This document shows, one piece after another, positions 63,168 through 64,000 of a DNA stretch of 64,000 nucleotides. Position 1 is the first letter of the stretch, and the number at the start of each line of letters is the position of its first letter. The notes below the pieces were generated by a model that saw only the letters and a program-made list of their open reading frames with translations, made no database searches and was not told the origin of the DNA. The stretch is from RPQJ01 sp041910015. GTDB lineage: Bacteria > Pseudomonadota > Gammaproteobacteria > Steroidobacterales > Steroidobacteraceae. The stretch covers positions 1 through 64,000 of the forward strand of contig JAYRRR010000105.1 of assembly GCA_041910015.1 (NCBI GenBank), written 5' to 3'. The position numbers were made by a program, and so were the translations under genes.

Positions 63168-63841
63168 TACTGGTCCTCCCTGAGCGATTCCAGGTGGTGC
63201 AGGTCGAGACTGTCGAACTGCTCCCGGATCTGGAAGAAGAAGACGCCGAGCACGAGCATCGCGACGAGCACGTCGAGCGCGACGCCCAGTTCCACCACCA
63301 TGGGCATGCCGTAGGTCGCGCTCATCGCGCCGAAGAACAGGCCGTTCTCCATCGACAGGAAGCCGACGACCTGCGACATCGCCTTGCGCCGCGTGATCAT
63401 GGTGATGAAGGCGAGCAGGATCACCGCGACGGCGATGCCGATGGCGTTGCGCGTCGCAGTGCTTGCGAGTTCCGCGATCGGCTGCGCCAGGCCGAACGCG
63501 AACACCACGGTCACGAGCCCCACGAGCATCGTGCCGGGCATGTTGAGCATCGGCTCCGTGTCCCAGTACACCTCGAGCCGCCGGATCAGCCGGTGCAGCA
63601 GCCATGGCAGCCCGACCACCTTGAGCGCGAGCGTCAGCGCGGCGGACAGGTACAGATGGTGTTGTCCGGTGCGCCATGCGAGCAGCAGGGTCGCGGCGCA
63701 GAGCAACCCGCCCTGCAGCGCGAGCAGATTCACGAGCGAGACGATGCGACGCTGCGACAGCATCGCGAACGACACGAGCAGCAGCAGTGCAGCGCAGGTG
63801 TTGAGCAGTTGCAGATCGAGCGGGGTGTAGGTCACGCTCAC
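63167..63841 (-). CDS. HyfE-like membrane subunit
   Basis: A protein of about 224 residues with six or seven hydrophobic helices resembling HyfE: LLNTCAALLLLVSFAMLSQRR, NLLALQGGLLCAATLLLAWR, ITRRKAMSQVVGFLSMENGLFFGAM and VELGVALDVLVAMLVLGVFFFQIREQF. The second part is NuoK-like. GTG 63841 overlaps the stop of the upstream subunit by four bases; GTG 63835 is an alternative. Order HyfC-E-F-G-I matches the hydrogenase-4 order without HyfD and HyfH. Confidence 0.87.
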   Translation of the reverse strand: MSVTYTPLDLQLLNTCAALLLLVSFAMLSQRRIVSLVNLLALQGGLLCAATLLLAWRTGQHHLYLSAALTLALKVVGLPWLLHRLIRRLEVYWDTEPMLNMPGTMLVGLVTVVFAFGLAQPIAELASTATRNAIGIAVAVILLAFITMITRRKAMSQVVGFLSMENGLFFGAMSATYGMPMVVELGVALDVLVAMLVLGVFFFQIREQFDSLDLHHLESLREDQ

Positions 63842-64000
63842 GCTCCGAGCAGCAGATGGACGAGCAGGCCGAGGACACCGAACATGAACGCCGTGGCGAG
63901 GAACTCCGGAGCGCGGAAGACGCGCAGTTTCGCGGACAACGTCTCGAGCAGTGCGAGCCACGCTCCCGCCATCAGCAGCTTGCCTGCGAGCACCGGTACC
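63838..64000 (-). CDS. HyfC/NuoH-like membrane subunit (3' part only)
   Basis: The last 53 codons of a membrane protein run off the right edge of the window. The visible sequence VLAGKLLMAGAWLALLETL, then SAKLRVFRAPEFLATAFMFG and a final hydrophobic segment ending HLLLGA resembles the C-terminus of HyfC/HycD, the NuoH-like subunit that links the soluble arm to the antiporter subunits. Its stop overlaps the HyfE-like start. Confidence 0.75.
   Translation of the reverse strand, partial: VPVLAGKLLMAGAWLALLETLSAKLRVFRAPEFLATAFMFGVLGLLVHLLLGA

Overview
The window is high-GC DNA (roughly two thirds G+C by eye) from a gammaproteobacterium. Gene order says so most clearly: sdhA-sdhB-sdhE-ygfX, then rpoE-rseA-rseB-rseC, then lepA-lepB-DUF4845-rnc-era-recO-pdxJ-acpS, then SRP RNA-dnaX-ybaB-recR, plus a divergent ppsA/ppsR pair. 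The RseA/RseB/RseC set and the DUF4845 gene after lepB are typical of this class. GTG and TTG starts and 4-base start/stop overlaps are common. The abundance of acyl-CoA dehydrogenase, SDR, SCP-x-type thiolase, acyl-CoA ligase and wax ester synthase genes recalls lipid- or steroid-using lineages such as Nevskiales/Steroidobacterales, but the genus cannot be fixed from sequence alone.

Layout. 1-15.7 kb is a dense housekeeping block on the plus strand: succinate dehydrogenase end and flavinylation factor, the sigma-E envelope stress operon, a glutaredoxin-like gene, EF4, signal peptidase I, RNase III, Era, RecO, vitamin B6 and ACP maturation enzymes, an exonuclease, RlmD and NagZ. 15.7-20.6 kb holds a PAS protein with a degenerate GGDEF domain and, on the minus strand, a tight LysR-M64 peptidase-DUF4010 unit. 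20.6-27.7 kb is accessory: a short GC pentamer repeat, two neighbouring genes with internal deletions (SDR and acyl-CoA dehydrogenase), an intact SDR, a wax ester synthase/DGAT convergent with an alpha/beta hydrolase, a truncated remnant, queF and an M20 amidohydrolase. 27.7-30.5 kb is SRP RNA-dnaX-ybaB-recR. 30.6-37.3 kb is a plus-strand lipid-type cluster (acyl-CoA dehydrogenase, thiolase, ligase, an interrupted saccharopine dehydrogenase-like gene, a membrane protein, an NmrA-like protein). A MalT-type regulator, ppsA and ppsR follow, then three small conserved genes. 45.7-53.2 kb is a three-gene RND efflux operon with two different permeases and one lipoprotein adaptor, behind a well-formed promoter whose -35 box lies inside a perfect palindrome. 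Next come tail-specific protease, two small membrane proteins, three oxidoreductases (one frameshifted), and, at the right edge on the minus strand, part of a membrane complex related to hydrogenase-4/complex I.

The points most worth a second look are: (i) the right-edge complex, whose large subunit has Ser at both positions of the N-terminal Ni-binding Cys pair and lacks the C-terminal pair, so it is an energy-converting hydrogenase-related (Ehr) module and not a hydrogenase; (ii) several broken genes (deletions, one in-frame TGA, one frameshift in a GC run), some still overlapping the start of an intact downstream gene; (iii) the palindromic operator of the efflux operon; (iv) an 18-bp inverted repeat straddling the ppsA stop codon; and (v) a candidate sigma-E promoter inside the 5' end of rpoE as usually called. 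No transposase, CRISPR array, tRNA or rRNA was recognised.
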